A DNA stretch of 17,766 bases from an uncultured Lachnospiraceae bacterium (lineage in GTDB: Bacteria; Bacillota; Clostridia; Lachnospirales; Lachnospiraceae), in assembly GCA_900550235.1 (NCBI GenBank), contig URRQ01000043.1, forward strand, positions 1 through 17,766, read 5' to 3'. Position 1 is the first letter of the stretch. Each line of letters begins with the position of its first letter. Below are positions 6,937-14,235 of this stretch, one piece after another. Both the position numbers and the translations under genes were made by a program. A model generated the notes under the pieces. That model had not been told where the DNA came from and did no database searches. It saw nothing but the letters and a program-made list of their open reading frames with translations.

Positions 6937-8946
6937 TCATTTACAAAAAGCATCCTGTAGTTTTACCCCAGTTTCATTCAACATAGCAATTAAGAGTCCA
7001 TATTCAAAATCTTTCACTGGCCGTCTCTCTTCCAGTATAATTCCCATCACACCCTTTACCTCTTCTGCAGATTGAATAGGCAAATACATGGCATCCGCAT
7101 CCGGTAAGGTGTGTGTACAGGTCCCTGCCCTGTGCCGGTTAGAAACGGTCCACTGTGCTACCGCCTTTTCTTTCGCATTTATGAGTTTTTTCAAGTTCGA
7201 GAACTCCATATCTTTTCTCGGAAATAATAATGGCTCTTCTAAATTTCCTTTTCCTCCTACCGGATAGATGATCACAGAAAGATTTAAAAGCTTTACAACT
7301 TGCGTTGCTACCTGCTTCCAGACTTCTTCTTTCGATTTGCAACGTCTGAGCTTTCTGCTGTTCTCCAACAAAATTTCTGTTCGATAAGCCTTCTTTGCGC
7401 TCTCTTTGGTCTGGGATTTCAACTGTCGGGTCATTGAAGCCATAAAAAATCCCACTGCAAACATCATAACAAATGTTACCGGGGAGCCCCTATCATATAC
7501 CTTCAGGCTAAAATACGGCTCTGTAACAAAGAAATTAAAGGAAAGAACACTAAGTAGAGAAGAATATAATGCATATATTTTTTTATCGGCCACATAAGAA
7601 GAAAGCAATACACCAACAATATAAATCATAATTAGATTCGATTCTGAAAATCCAAGCCTCTGAAATACATATGCAACTAAAGTGCTAAATGCCATGATTG
7701 CAGTGATTTCACCCAATTCTTTCAGAACAGTCCAGCTGGATTCTTCTCGTTTTTTCTTACTCGTTTTTTCTTCTCTGTAATACCCTGCGTTTTTCATATC
7801 CGGAATAATATAAATATCAATATTAGGAGCACGATATGTCAACTGCTCCAAAACTTCTAGGCGCCCCCTTCTGAAAATCCATTGTTTTCTACTACGCCCC
7901 ATAACAATCTTTGATATATTTCCCACAATGGCATATTCAACAACCTGATCCACAATATCATTTCCATAAACGGTCACAATATCTGCTCCCAATGCCCTTG
8001 CTAAATCCATGTGGTCTTTTACCGCAGATTTTGTTTTTTCATCGGCTTCCTGCATTTGAGAAGTTTCTACATAAATCCCGGTAAATTGAGCATGGAATGC
8101 ATAAGCAAGACGTGCAGCTGTCCGAATTACTTTTGTATTAGACGGTGAAGATGAAATACAGACTAAGACATGTTCTCCTGTATGATAGTCCATCTCCCCC
8201 ATCGCATAGCGTTCTTCTTCCGCGATATGATTGACTCGGTCAGCAGTTCTTCGCAGTGTAATCTCTCGCAAGGCAACCAGCTTCTCCCTCCGAAAGAAAT
8301 TCCCAAGGGCACGTTCCGCCTGTGACGGTGCGTAGATTTTCCCTTCTTTCATACGTTCGATCAATTCTTCCGGTTCAATATCAATAACCTCTACTTGATC
8401 TGCATGATCAAACACTTTGTCCGGCACCCTTTCACGCACATTGACGTGTGTAATACTGCCTACAATATCATTCAAGCTCTCTAAATGCTGAACATTCATC
8501 GTTGTATATACGTCAATACCAGCACGTAAAAGCTCTTTTACGTCCTGGTATCTTTTTTCATTTCGGCATCCTTTCACATTGGTATGAGCCAGTTCATCTA
8601 CTAAGATCAATCTTGGATTTCGTTTCAATGCTGCATCCAAATTAAATTCCCGAAGTTTTACCCCTTTATACACAACCTCCATCGGTGCTATCGTTTCCAA
8701 GCCTTCCACAAGAGCCTGCGTATCAGGCCTGTCATGTGGTTCTATGTATCCAGCCACTACATCGATCTTATGCTTCTTGGCTTCATGTGCTGCCATCAGC
8801 ATCGCATACGTTTTCCCGGATCCTGCCGCATATCCCAAAAAGATCTTCAACTTTCCCTTTGTCTTTTTCAGTTTTTCCTCTTCTTCCAACTGAAGTCTCA
8901 GAAGAAGCTGCTGCGAATCCGGTCTTTCATATTCTTTCGTTTCCAT
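6937..8946 (-). CDS. Kinase-less KdpD: ATP-binding, USP, four-TM and GAF-like domains only
   Basis: 669 residues from the ATG at 8946; this start has GTAGGA 5 nt upstream, whereas an ATG two codons earlier would overlap it. Numbered from that earlier ATG: Walker A GYAAGSGKT (40-48), Walker B LILVDELAHTN (115-125), intact linker ELIERMKEGKIYAPSQAERA, USP domain about 258-385, four TM helices about 410-505, then a GAF-like domain ending at 671. There is no HisKA, no phosphorylatable His and no HATPase; the chain stops just after the GAF-like domain. The USP domain keeps SxS (267-269), exactly 20 residues, then FTGIY (290-294), matching the c-di-AMP motif. It directly follows kdpC in the operon. 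It may act as a regulatory partner or sink for the split KdpD, or may modulate KdpFABC. C. acetobutylicum also has an extra gene (kdpX) at this place in its kdp operon; whether it is related cannot be judged here. Confidence 0.9.
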   Translation of the reverse strand: METKEYERPDSQQLLLRLQLEEEEKLKKTKGKLKIFLGYAAGSGKTYAMLMAAHEAKKHKIDVVAGYIEPHDRPDTQALVEGLETIAPMEVVYKGVKLREFNLDAALKRNPRLILVDELAHTNVKGCRNEKRYQDVKELLRAGIDVYTTMNVQHLESLNDIVGSITHVNVRERVPDKVFDHADQVEVIDIEPEELIERMKEGKIYAPSQAERALGNFFRREKLVALREITLRRTADRVNHIAEEERYAMGEMDYHTGEHVLVCISSSPSNTKVIRTAARLAYAFHAQFTGIYVETSQMQEADEKTKSAVKDHMDLARALGADIVTVYGNDIVDQVVEYAIVGNISKIVMGRSRKQWIFRRGRLEVLEQLTYRAPNIDIYIIPDMKNAGYYREEKTSKKKREESSWTVLKELGEITAIMAFSTLVAYVFQRLGFSESNLIMIYIVGVLLSSYVADKKIYALYSSLLSVLSFNFFVTEPYFSLKVYDRGSPVTFVMMFAVGFFMASMTRQLKSQTKESAKKAYRTEILLENSRKLRRCKSKEEVWKQVATQVVKLLNLSVIIYPVGGKGNLEEPLLFPRKDMEFSNLKKLINAKEKAVAQWTVSNRHRAGTCTHTLPDADAMYLPIQSAEEVKGVMGIILEERRPVKDFEYGLLIAMLNETGVKLQDAFCK

Positions 8947-8953
8947 AAACATC

Positions 8954-9601
8954 CTACTCTAATATTCCCATGGCATTGGCAACTGCTAAATTACATTTTA
9001 ACACATTAACTCGTTCCTCGCCAAAAATTCCAAGTACCTTATGTTCTGTGTTCTCTTCTACAATCTCTGTCACTTCTTCTTCTGATAATCCTGAATTCTC
9101 TGCTACATACGGAATCTGGATTTCAGCTGCTTTCGGTGAAATGTGAGGATCTAATCCTGAACCGGAAGCAGTAAGCAGATCAGACGGCACATCTTCTGCT
9201 TTCACTCCTGGGTGTTTCTCTAAAAACTCATCCAAATCTTTTTGGATTCTCTTTTCCAGCTCCGGATTGGAGTTCCCATAATTATAGCTGCCAGAAGAAA
9301 CGCCACTGTATTCACCATTTTTCAATTCTTCCTCTGTATAATTATTGTATCCTACTGCAGATGGTCTTCCCTGGAAATAATAATCTTCTGTAAATTCCTG
9401 TCCTACTAAAGCAGAACCCACCGCTTCTTTACTGTCCGTCGTAGGATTTCCCTCTTTATCAATCAGGTTTCCATTTGCCTTTTCTTTCATTGCCAGCTGG
9501 CTGGCTCCTGTAAGAGCCAGCGGGTAAGCAAAGGAACAAAGTAACATCATTACAGCACAAAATATCAAGGCTTTTCCTGCCATTTTACCAAATTTTTTCA
9601 T
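8954..9601 (-). CDS. kdpC: K+-transporting ATPase subunit C
   Basis: 215 residues, slightly longer than typical (about 190-200). One N-terminal membrane anchor (about 11-31, ALIFCAVMMLLCSFAYPLAL), then the external KdpC domain with family signatures GSALVGQEF (62-70), YFQGRPSAVGYN (75-86), SNPELEKRI, and DLLTASGSGLDPHISPKAA. It assembles with KdpFAB and stabilises ATP binding or catalysis. AGGAGGAA precedes the ATG. It starts 13 nt after kdpB and ends 7 nt before the kinase-less kdpD, so all are one transcript. Confidence 0.96.
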   Translation of the reverse strand: MKKFGKMAGKALIFCAVMMLLCSFAYPLALTGASQLAMKEKANGNLIDKEGNPTTDSKEAVGSALVGQEFTEDYYFQGRPSAVGYNNYTEEELKNGEYSGVSSGSYNYGNSNPELEKRIQKDLDEFLEKHPGVKAEDVPSDLLTASGSGLDPHISPKAAEIQIPYVAENSGLSEEEVTEIVEENTEHKVLGIFGEERVNVLKCNLAVANAMGILE

Positions 9602-9614
9602 CTTTCTATTCCTC

Positions 9615-11669
9615 CTACATTCCTATAAGAGCCAACAATGGAGCAACAAGTAAATCAATCAATTTAATTCCTACAAACGGAACAACAATACCGCCCAAAC
9701 CAAAAATGCCCATATTTCTCAATAACATTTTTTCTGCTTTCATCGGTTTATATTTTACACCTTTCATGGCAATCGGAATTAATCCCGGGATAATGATTGC
9801 ATTAAAAATCAAAGCTGAAAGAATCGCACTCGCCGGGGTTGCCAAATGCATGATATTTAAGATCTGCATCTGAGGCAACACCATCGTAAACATGGCTGGG
9901 ATAATCGCAAAATATTTTGCGATATCATTTGCAATACTAAATGTTGTCAACGAACCTCTTGTAATCAAAAGCTGTTTTCCAATTTCAACAACCTCCAAAA
10001 TCTTAGTCGGATCGGAATCTAGATCAACCATATTAGCTGCTTCTTTCGCTGCCTGTGTACCAGAATTCATTGCAAGACCTACATCTGCCTGAGCCAGTGC
10101 TGGTGCATCGTTAGTACCATCACCTGTCATGGCTACCAACTTTCCTTCTGCCTGTTCTTTTTTGATGGCTGTAATCTTATCTTCTGGTTTACACTCTGCT
10201 ATAAAACCATCTACTCCAGCTTCTTTCGCGATAGTAGCTGCTGTCAATGGGTTGTCACCTGTGCACATGATTGTTTTGATTCCAATTTCTCGAAGCCGTT
10301 CAAATCGTTCGGATAATCCCGGCTTTACAGTATCTTTTAAATAAATCACACCCAAGATTTTTTCATTTACACAAACAACTAACGGTGTTCCGCCTAAATT
10401 GGAAATATTCGTAACAATCTCCTGTAAATCTTCCGGAATGTTTCCACCCTTCTCTTTTACAAAAGTTTTCATTGCTTCAAAAGCGCCTTTTCTTACAACC
10501 GTTCCATCCTGCAGATCCACACCACTCATCTTAGACTGAGCTGTAAATTCCACAAACTGCATTTGATCTGTAATTTGTTCGTCTAATACGCATCCCATCT
10601 GTTTACCTAAATCTACCGTTGATTTTCCTTCTGGTGTTGTATCCATAAGGGAACACATCACACTATAATCAATCAAATCTTCCTTTTCGACGCCTTTCAC
10701 TGGATAAAACTCAGCTGCCAAACGGTTTCCATATGTAATTGTTCCTGTCTTATCCAAAATCATGGTATCCACATCACCACAGGCTTCGACTGCTTTACCA
10801 GACATTGCAATAACATTGAATCTGGTAACACGATCCATACCTGCAATACCAATCGCCGACAAAAGACCACCGATAGTTGTCGGAATCAGACACACCATCA
10901 GTGCAATCGCCCATGAAATAGGAATCTTCACACCAAGGTACGATGCAAACGGATATAAGGTTACAACTACAATCAAAAATATCAAAGTCAGTACAATCAA
11001 CAATGTATTCAGAGCAATCTCATTTGGAGTTTTCTGTCTGGAAGCTCCTTCAACCATGGAGATCATTTTATCCAAAAATGATTTTCCTGGTTCTGCTACA
11101 ATTTTAATTTTCAACCAGTCCGATACGACAGTCGTACCGCCTGTTACGGAAGAAAAATCACCGCCTGCCTCTCTGGTCACTGGTGCAGACTCACCAGTAA
11201 TAGCGGATTCATCTACTGAAGCAATTCCTTCTATAACTTCTCCATCATTCGGGATCAGTTCTCCTGCTTTTACCAGAACCAGATCACCTTTTTTCAATTC
11301 AGAAGCATTGATAATCTGTTCCGTTCCATCCGACAACAACTTTCTCGCCTTCGTATCCTGCTTTGTTTTCTTCAGAGATGCAGCCTGAGCTTTTCCTCGT
11401 CCTTCCGCAACGGATTCTGCAAAGTTTGCAAATAAAACTGTTACAAATAAAATTACTGTTACAATCCCATTATAAATCCTGTACTGCTCGCTTCCTCCAA
11501 ATAAAGTCGGTACAAAAGTCAATAACAGCGTGATGAAACATCCAATTTCTACGACAAACATAACCGGATTTTTTATCATATAACGAGGATCCAGTTTTTG
11601 AAAAGATCCTATAATGGATGATTTTAAAATATCCTTGGTAATAAATTTTGTCTTTTTATTTTTAGCCAT
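9615..11669 (-). CDS. kdpB: K+-transporting P-type ATPase catalytic subunit B
   Basis: 684 residues when started at ATG 11669. The in-frame GTG at 11687 is rejected because GAAAGGAG lies between it and the ATG at proper distance from the latter. Visible P-type ATPase motifs: actuator TGES (158-161), phosphorylation motif DKTGT with D306, and hinge GDGTNDAPAL. The TGES serine corresponds to the Ser162 that is phosphorylated for inhibition in E. coli KdpB under high K+. Membrane helices flank these domains, including the canonical proline in MVCLIPTTIGG. It hydrolyses ATP to power K+ movement through the KdpA-KdpB tunnel. It lies between kdpA and kdpC with short gaps. Confidence 0.97.
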   Translation of the reverse strand: MAKNKKTKFITKDILKSSIIGSFQKLDPRYMIKNPVMFVVEIGCFITLLLTFVPTLFGGSEQYRIYNGIVTVILFVTVLFANFAESVAEGRGKAQAASLKKTKQDTKARKLLSDGTEQIINASELKKGDLVLVKAGELIPNDGEVIEGIASVDESAITGESAPVTREAGGDFSSVTGGTTVVSDWLKIKIVAEPGKSFLDKMISMVEGASRQKTPNEIALNTLLIVLTLIFLIVVVTLYPFASYLGVKIPISWAIALMVCLIPTTIGGLLSAIGIAGMDRVTRFNVIAMSGKAVEACGDVDTMILDKTGTITYGNRLAAEFYPVKGVEKEDLIDYSVMCSLMDTTPEGKSTVDLGKQMGCVLDEQITDQMQFVEFTAQSKMSGVDLQDGTVVRKGAFEAMKTFVKEKGGNIPEDLQEIVTNISNLGGTPLVVCVNEKILGVIYLKDTVKPGLSERFERLREIGIKTIMCTGDNPLTAATIAKEAGVDGFIAECKPEDKITAIKKEQAEGKLVAMTGDGTNDAPALAQADVGLAMNSGTQAAKEAANMVDLDSDPTKILEVVEIGKQLLITRGSLTTFSIANDIAKYFAIIPAMFTMVLPQMQILNIMHLATPASAILSALIFNAIIIPGLIPIAMKGVKYKPMKAEKMLLRNMGIFGLGGIVVPFVGIKLIDLLVAPLLALIGM

Positions 11670-11693
11670 TTCTTTCTCTCCTTTCACTGTACC

Positions 11694-13442
11694 TTACATC
11701 CAGATTGACAGATGTTCTGCAATCGGTCCCAATGCTAATGCTGGGAAGAAGGTTAATGCAGCGAAAATATATACGATAAACACTAGAATAATCATAAAAG
11801 TTATATTATCGGTACGCAGCGTACCCACAGTTTCATTGACTTTTTTCTTAGCCAACATAGATCCGGCAATCGCAAGCTGTGCTATAATCGCAATATATCT
11901 TCCAAAGAACATTGCCAAACCAGCAGTAATATTCCAAAATGCTGTATTATCAGCCAAGCCTTCAAATCCCGAACCGTTATTCGCTGCGGAAGATGCGAAT
12001 TCATACAATACCTGGGTAAGTCCATGATAGCCAGGGTTTGTAATACCCTCAAGCCCTGCTGGAACCGCTACTGCTAATGCAGAAAATCCAAGGATCAGAA
12101 GTGGATGAATTAAAATACAGATTGCAACCAGCTTCATTTCTTTTCCTTCAATTTTTTTATTCAGGTATTCCGGTGTTCGTCCTACCATCAGGCCACAAAT
12201 GAATACTGCCAGAATGACATACATGACCATATTCATAAGGCCAACACCCTTACCACCGAAAACACAGTTAAGCATCATATGTAGTAGCGGAACTAATCCC
12301 CCTAGAGGAGTCAACGTATCATGCATGTTATTAACCGTACCGGTTGTAAAGGAAGTTGTTACCGTCGTAAACAAAGCTGATTGTGGAACACCAAAACGTA
12401 CTTCTTTTCCTTCCATACTTCCCTGACTCTGGTCTATACCCATCTCTTGGATTACTGGATTACCTGCCATTTCTGATTGGTAACAAATAGTAAGTCCAAT
12501 CAGGAAAATAATCGCCATTGCACCAAAGATAACTGCACCCTGACGTCCAAAAATTACTTTCTTTTGGGCTGTTCCCGGCAATACCTGTACATTCATGGCA
12601 ACTTTCTCTGCTTTTTTCTCTTTTCTTTTATCATGAAGCATATGTCCAAAAGTAACCACGCAGGCACCCGGCAAGAGCATCATAGATATCATTTCTATAA
12701 TATTGCTGATTACCGTAGGGTTTTCAAACGGCGTAGTTGAGTTTGCTCCAAAGAATCCACCGCCATTCGTTCCCAAATGTTTAATGGATTCCAGAGCTGC
12801 TACCGGTCCCACTGCAATATCCTGGAAATTTCCTTCCAAAGTTTCAATTGTAAAGTTTCCTTGTAACGTCTGTGGTGTCCCCTGGCTTACCAATAATAAC
12901 CCGACTATAAAAGATGCTGGAATTAAAATTCTTGTGGTAATTCTTACCATATCTTCATAGAAATTTCCAATTTTCTTTCCAGCCAGTCCTCGGCAAAAAG
13001 CCATACATGCTGCATAACCCGTTGCAGCTGATGTAAACATCATAAAAATAATGACACACATTTGTGCCACATAAGAAAGACCGCTTTCTCCTGAGTAATG
13101 CTGCAGGTTTGTATTAGTCATAAAGCTGATAATCGTATTAAAGGAAAGTGTTGGCTCCATATTAGAAATCCCATTCGGATTCAAAAACAGGATGCTTTGC
13201 AGTCTTAAAATTGCATATCCTACAAATACCATAACTGCATTTACCAAGAGCAAGGTCAATGCATATTTCTTCCATCCCATATCTTCGCCCTTAATTCCAC
13301 AAACTTTATAGATGCAGCGATCAATCGGGTTAAAAACTTTATCCGCAAAAGTCTTTTGTTTTGTTGCGATATGGTACATATATTTTCCCATCGGAATGAC
13401 CAGTATCACAAAAATCGCAAGTGTCAAAATAATCTGTAACAT
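11694..13442 (-). CDS. kdpA: K+-transporting ATPase subunit A (K+ channel-like)
   Basis: 582 residues, within the family range (about 557-600). Four pore-loop regions are recognisable: TNTNLQHYSGESGLSY (109-124), GTNGGGFFGANSTTPFENP (224-242), TTSFTTGTVNNMHDTLTP (362-379), and SAANNGSGFEGL (485-496). They give the NxxxxxG, NGGG, GTVN and NNGSG filter elements of the SKT superfamily. About ten hydrophobic membrane segments surround these loops. It binds K+ from outside with micromolar affinity and feeds the ion to KdpB. AGGAGGA at 13449-13455 precedes ATG by about 6 nt. KdpF-like ORF lies 32 nt upstream. Confidence 0.97.
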   Translation of the reverse strand: MLQIILTLAIFVILVIPMGKYMYHIATKQKTFADKVFNPIDRCIYKVCGIKGEDMGWKKYALTLLLVNAVMVFVGYAILRLQSILFLNPNGISNMEPTLSFNTIISFMTNTNLQHYSGESGLSYVAQMCVIIFMMFTSAATGYAACMAFCRGLAGKKIGNFYEDMVRITTRILIPASFIVGLLLVSQGTPQTLQGNFTIETLEGNFQDIAVGPVAALESIKHLGTNGGGFFGANSTTPFENPTVISNIIEMISMMLLPGACVVTFGHMLHDKRKEKKAEKVAMNVQVLPGTAQKKVIFGRQGAVIFGAMAIIFLIGLTICYQSEMAGNPVIQEMGIDQSQGSMEGKEVRFGVPQSALFTTVTTSFTTGTVNNMHDTLTPLGGLVPLLHMMLNCVFGGKGVGLMNMVMYVILAVFICGLMVGRTPEYLNKKIEGKEMKLVAICILIHPLLILGFSALAVAVPAGLEGITNPGYHGLTQVLYEFASSAANNGSGFEGLADNTAFWNITAGLAMFFGRYIAIIAQLAIAGSMLAKKKVNETVGTLRTDNITFMIILVFIVYIFAALTFFPALALGPIAEHLSIWM

Positions 13443-13474
13443 GTCTTCTCCTCCTAGTTATTTTCACCAGCTCT

Positions 13475-13558
13475 TTACAATTTTTCTGGATTTATCAATG
13501 CATACACCAGATAAATCCCAATCCCGGCAATCATAACACCTAAAACAATCATATCCAT
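13475..13558 (-). CDS. kdpF: KdpF-like membrane peptide
   Basis: 27 residues: acidic start MDM, one hydrophobic helix (IVLGVMIAGIGIYLVYALI) and the tail NPEKL. The Y-x-L-x-x-A-L-x-x-P-E motif near the C-terminus is the hallmark of KdpF, which sits at the KdpA-KdpB interface and stabilises the complex. Too short to be called by standard ORF cutoffs. Its RBS, AGGAGG, overlaps the TAG stop of the preceding 33-aa peptide, so the two are translationally coupled. It is followed by kdpA. Confidence 0.85.
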   Translation of the reverse strand: MDMIVLGVMIAGIGIYLVYALINPEKL

Positions 13559-13573
13559 TTTGCTTTCATCCTC

Positions 13574-13675
13574 CTATTTTTCTTTTGGTTTGATCTGCCA
13601 GTCGCAAAAATCTGCAAATGCCTTCACCAAGCCAAAACATCCTAATAAAATTGCTATCATGAATACATCCATCAT
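13574..13675 (-). CDS. 33-aa hydrophobic peptide, first gene of the kdp transcript
   Basis: Starts MMDVFMIAILLGCFGLVKAF, one transmembrane helix, then the polar tail ADFCDWQIKPKEK. AAGGAGGAAGG lies at 13681-13690 before the first ATG (a second ATG follows directly). The stop TAG sits inside the RBS of the KdpF-like gene. Established parallel: the C. acetobutylicum kdp operon begins with two small hydrophobic ORFs (orfZ and orfY) before kdpA, so this peptide and the KdpF-like one are probably their equivalents. The CDWQ motif after the helix is a distinctive feature worth searching for. Function unknown; an assembly or regulatory subunit of KdpFABC is plausible. Confidence 0.75.
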   Translation of the reverse strand: MMDVFMIAILLGCFGLVKAFADFCDWQIKPKEK

Positions 13676-13710
13676 AATTTCCTTCCTCCTTTGCAACTTT
13701 TCCATGCATT

Positions 13711-13739
13711 ATCATAGTCCTTTTTCTCTTAATATGACA
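13711..13739 (-). promoter_or_regulatory. Putative kdp promoter
   Basis: On the minus strand TATGAT (13711-13716, or the overlapping GATAAT) is a fair -10, with TGTCAT (13734-13739) at 17 bp as a poor -35. The weak -35 and the tandem repeat 20 bp further upstream suit an activator-dependent promoter. The leader to the first ATG is only about 35 nt, leaving no room for a riboswitch. Confidence 0.5.
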
Positions 13740-13759
13740 TAAATCTTTCCAGCCACAGT

Positions 13760-13777
13760 TTAAGATGCAATAAAGAT
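13760..13777 (-). promoter_or_regulatory. Candidate KdpE operator upstream of kdp
   Basis: The minus-strand sequence ATCTTTATTGCATCTTAA has half-sites TCTTTAT and TCTTAA with an 11-bp period, 85 bp before the start of the 33-aa peptide. It matches the element upstream of ktrB except for a slip in the central TTGC/GCAA. It begins on the last base of the stop codon of the upstream 66-aa gene. Confidence 0.62.
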
Positions 13778-13977
13778 TAGACCCACCCGAAAATCAAAGA
13801 CATTGGTAAGGCAAAAATAATTGTAATTGCACAAACAGCACATAACACGATCAAAGGCATTCCTACAAAGATGGAAAAAAAGCCAAGAATCGGATGATGC
13901 CATAAAAATTTTTCTGCACGAACTTCAAAATCATATTCACACTTTTTAATCGCTTTTATAATACTCACATCATTCAC
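13777..13977 (-). CDS. Small membrane protein upstream of the kdp operon
   Basis: Up to 66 residues. The N-terminal part is polar (IIKAIKKCEYDFEVRAEKFLWHHP); the rest is one long or two short membrane helices (about 30-64, GFFSIFVGMPLIVLCAVCAITIIF, then LPMSLIFGW). The start is uncertain: GTG at 13977 gives the full ORF but has a poor RBS, while GTG at 13968 (63 residues) has GGGGTG 8-9 nt upstream. The stop overlaps the candidate KdpE operator by one base, so kdp regulation and the end of this gene share DNA. The conserved look of the juxtamembrane EVRAEKFLWHHP segment suggests a real gene. I do not recognise the function. Confidence 0.6.
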   Translation of the reverse strand: MNDVSIIKAIKKCEYDFEVRAEKFLWHHPILGFFSIFVGMPLIVLCAVCAITIIFALPMSLIFGWV

Positions 13978-14173
13978 CCCATTTCTTTTTACACATCAAG
14001 AATACCGCAGAATATATTAAATAGGGGAAAGCATATTTCCGTTCAAATTAAAATTTCATAAGAAATATAAAATTCTTTCATCTAAAGCAGTTCATAGGAT
14101 TTTTTTATTGCATAGATGGCAACATAAAAAGGACTTCTTTGCACGCATATCTTTCTAGTTTTTACAAAAAAAT

Positions 14174-14210
14174 GAGACTGCCACATGATACCTGAACCAT
14201 GTACAGTCTC
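14174..14210. terminator. Strong terminator of the MATE gene
   Basis: GAGACTG (14174-14180) pairs with CAGTCTC (14204-14210), and ACATG with CATGT inside, separated by a 2-base bulge on one side and 1 on the other, around a 10-nt loop. On the minus strand ATTTTTTT follows directly, a classic intrinsic terminator 26 bp after the MATE stop. On the plus strand GCACTTTTTC follows, so it may also work in that direction. Confidence 0.85.
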
Positions 14211-14235
14211 GCACTTTTTCAATATTTTATTGATT

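Noticed and set aside
10762..11388. 208-codon plus-strand ORF
   Set aside because: Lies entirely antisense to kdpB, whose motifs are unmistakable; no RBS and low-complexity composition.
11670..11687. Upstream GTG start for kdpB (690 residues)
   Set aside because: The RBS GAAAGGAG lies downstream of this GTG and is correctly spaced only for the ATG at 11669.
13676..13780. ydaO-type c-di-AMP riboswitch or K+ riboswitch before kdp
   Set aside because: Such elements often precede K+ genes in Firmicutes, but the leader here is only some tens of bases and shows none of the required helices; the ktrB leader is equally short.
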